Assembly: GCA_938023895.1 (NCBI GenBank) | Contig: CALJDH010000196.1 | Location: 1 to 5,434, forward strand | From: an uncultured Aliiroseovarius sp. | Lineage (GTDB): Bacteria; Pseudomonadota; Alphaproteobacteria; Rhodobacterales; Rhodobacteraceae | Length of the DNA stretch: 5,434 nt | Direction of reading: 5' to 3' | In this document: piece by piece, positions 5,043-5,434 of the stretch | Layout of the letters: each line of letters starts with the position of its first letter | Numbering within the stretch: position 1 is the stretch's first letter | Position numbers and translations under genes: made by a program | The notes under the pieces: generated by a model | Database searches by the model: none | The model's input: the letters and a program-made list of their open reading frames with translations, nothing else | Told to the model about the DNA's origin: nothing

Positions 5043-5372
5043 ATGGCAAAAGGTGCAAAACCCCGCGTGAAGGTCCCCAAGACGGCTGCTGCCGGCGACG
5101 TTGTGACCATCAAGACCCTGATCAGCCACAAGATGGAATCGGGTCAGCGCAAGGATAAAGAGGGCAACCTCATTCCGCGTTCGATCATCAACCGCTTCAC
5201 CTGCGAGTTCAACGGCAAGTCGGTCATCGACGTAACGCTGGAGCCCGCAATTTCGACCAACCCTTACGTCGAATTTGACGCCAAGGTCGATGAAGCCGGT
5301 GATTTCAAATTCACTTGGTACGATGACGACGGGTCTGTCTATGACACGACCAAGTCGATCGCTATCGGCTGA
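5043..5372 (+). CDS. soxZ: SoxZ, partner subunit of the SoxYZ carrier
   Basis: This 109-residue protein has the characteristic SoxZ opening, KPRVKVPKTAAAGDVVTIKT, followed by LISHKMESGQRKD (about 26-38), then FTCEFNGKSV with its single cysteine at 54, and a terminal stretch rich in aspartate (WYDDDGSVYDTT). It forms the heterodimer with SoxY and presents the carrier arm to the Sox enzymes. It has no signal peptide, consistent with export together with Tat-targeted SoxY. Length is normal for the family. AGGAGA (5029-5034) is eight bases upstream of the ATG. The gene follows soxY by 17 bases and precedes soxA by 24. Confidence 0.96.
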   Translation: MAKGAKPRVKVPKTAAAGDVVTIKTLISHKMESGQRKDKEGNLIPRSIINRFTCEFNGKSVIDVTLEPAISTNPYVEFDAKVDEAGDFKFTWYDDDGSVYDTTKSIAIG

Positions 5373-5396
5373 GGAATGCGCAGGGAGGAGAACATA

Positions 5397-5434
5397 ATGA
5401 AAAAAGGCATCGCAGCACTTGTAGCTGCCTCGAC
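5397..5434 (+). CDS. soxA: Start of soxA, cytochrome c subunit of SoxXA (cut by window edge)
   Basis: Only 12 complete codons are present, reading MKKGIAALVAAS, the start of a signal peptide. GGGAGGAG (5383-5390) is correctly spaced upstream. The call as SoxA rests on position: soxXYZ is followed by soxA in Paracoccus and related bacteria. An in-frame ATG at 5376 would add seven residues, but it is only three bases past the soxZ stop and has the poorer ribosome site. The haem motifs lie beyond the edge, so function cannot be verified here. Confidence 0.7.
   Translation, partial: MKKGIAALVAAS

Overview
The window is the leading half of a thiosulfate-oxidation (sox) gene cluster. The set of families, moderately high G+C, the Paracoccus-like order soxT-soxR-soxS | soxV-soxX-soxY-soxZ-soxA and the strongly alphaproteobacterial proteins point to a Rhodobacterales bacterium, probably of the Roseobacter group. 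The taxon is inferred from protein style and gene order; no marker gene is present.

Left edge (1-1084): a small secreted protein of unknown function (+ strand) meets a flavin reductase-domain gene (- strand) with only 3 bases between their stop codons. Neither is a recognised sox gene. From about 1085 to 3112 three genes run leftward: soxS (periplasmic thioredoxin-like protein), soxR (ArsR-family repressor with the two cysteines expected of a persulfide sensor) and soxT (YeeE/YedE-type membrane transporter for thiosulfate or sulfane sulfur). From 3198 rightward lie soxV (CcdA-like thiol-electron carrier), soxX (monohaem cytochrome c), soxY (sulfur-carrier subunit with C-terminal GGCGG), soxZ and the first 38 bases of soxA. 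soxW, which follows soxV in Paracoccus, is not present at that position.

The genes fit together as follows. SoxT brings thiosulfate or sulfane sulfur inward, where SoxR can sense it. SoxYZ carries the sulfur substrate in the periplasm, and SoxXA is the c-type cytochrome that joins thiosulfate oxidatively to the SoxY cysteine. SoxV and SoxS form the reducing arm that keeps the carrier cysteine usable. SoxB and SoxCD would be expected just beyond the right edge.

The two intergenic regions are the most informative non-coding parts. The soxS-soxV gap has two opposed promoter-like sequences whose -10 elements overlap under one inverted repeat. The 156-base soxV-soxX gap holds, in order, a perfect TTGTGA-N4-TCACAA palindrome, a GATAAT -10-like box, a perfect ATTC-N8-GAAT site (the arrangement known for SqrR-type persulfide repressors) and a 20-codon open reading frame with its own Shine-Dalgarno sequence. 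That frame's stop codon overlaps the soxX start as ATGA. The small leader frame and its placement are the least expected observations here. No RNA gene, insertion sequence or CRISPR array was seen.
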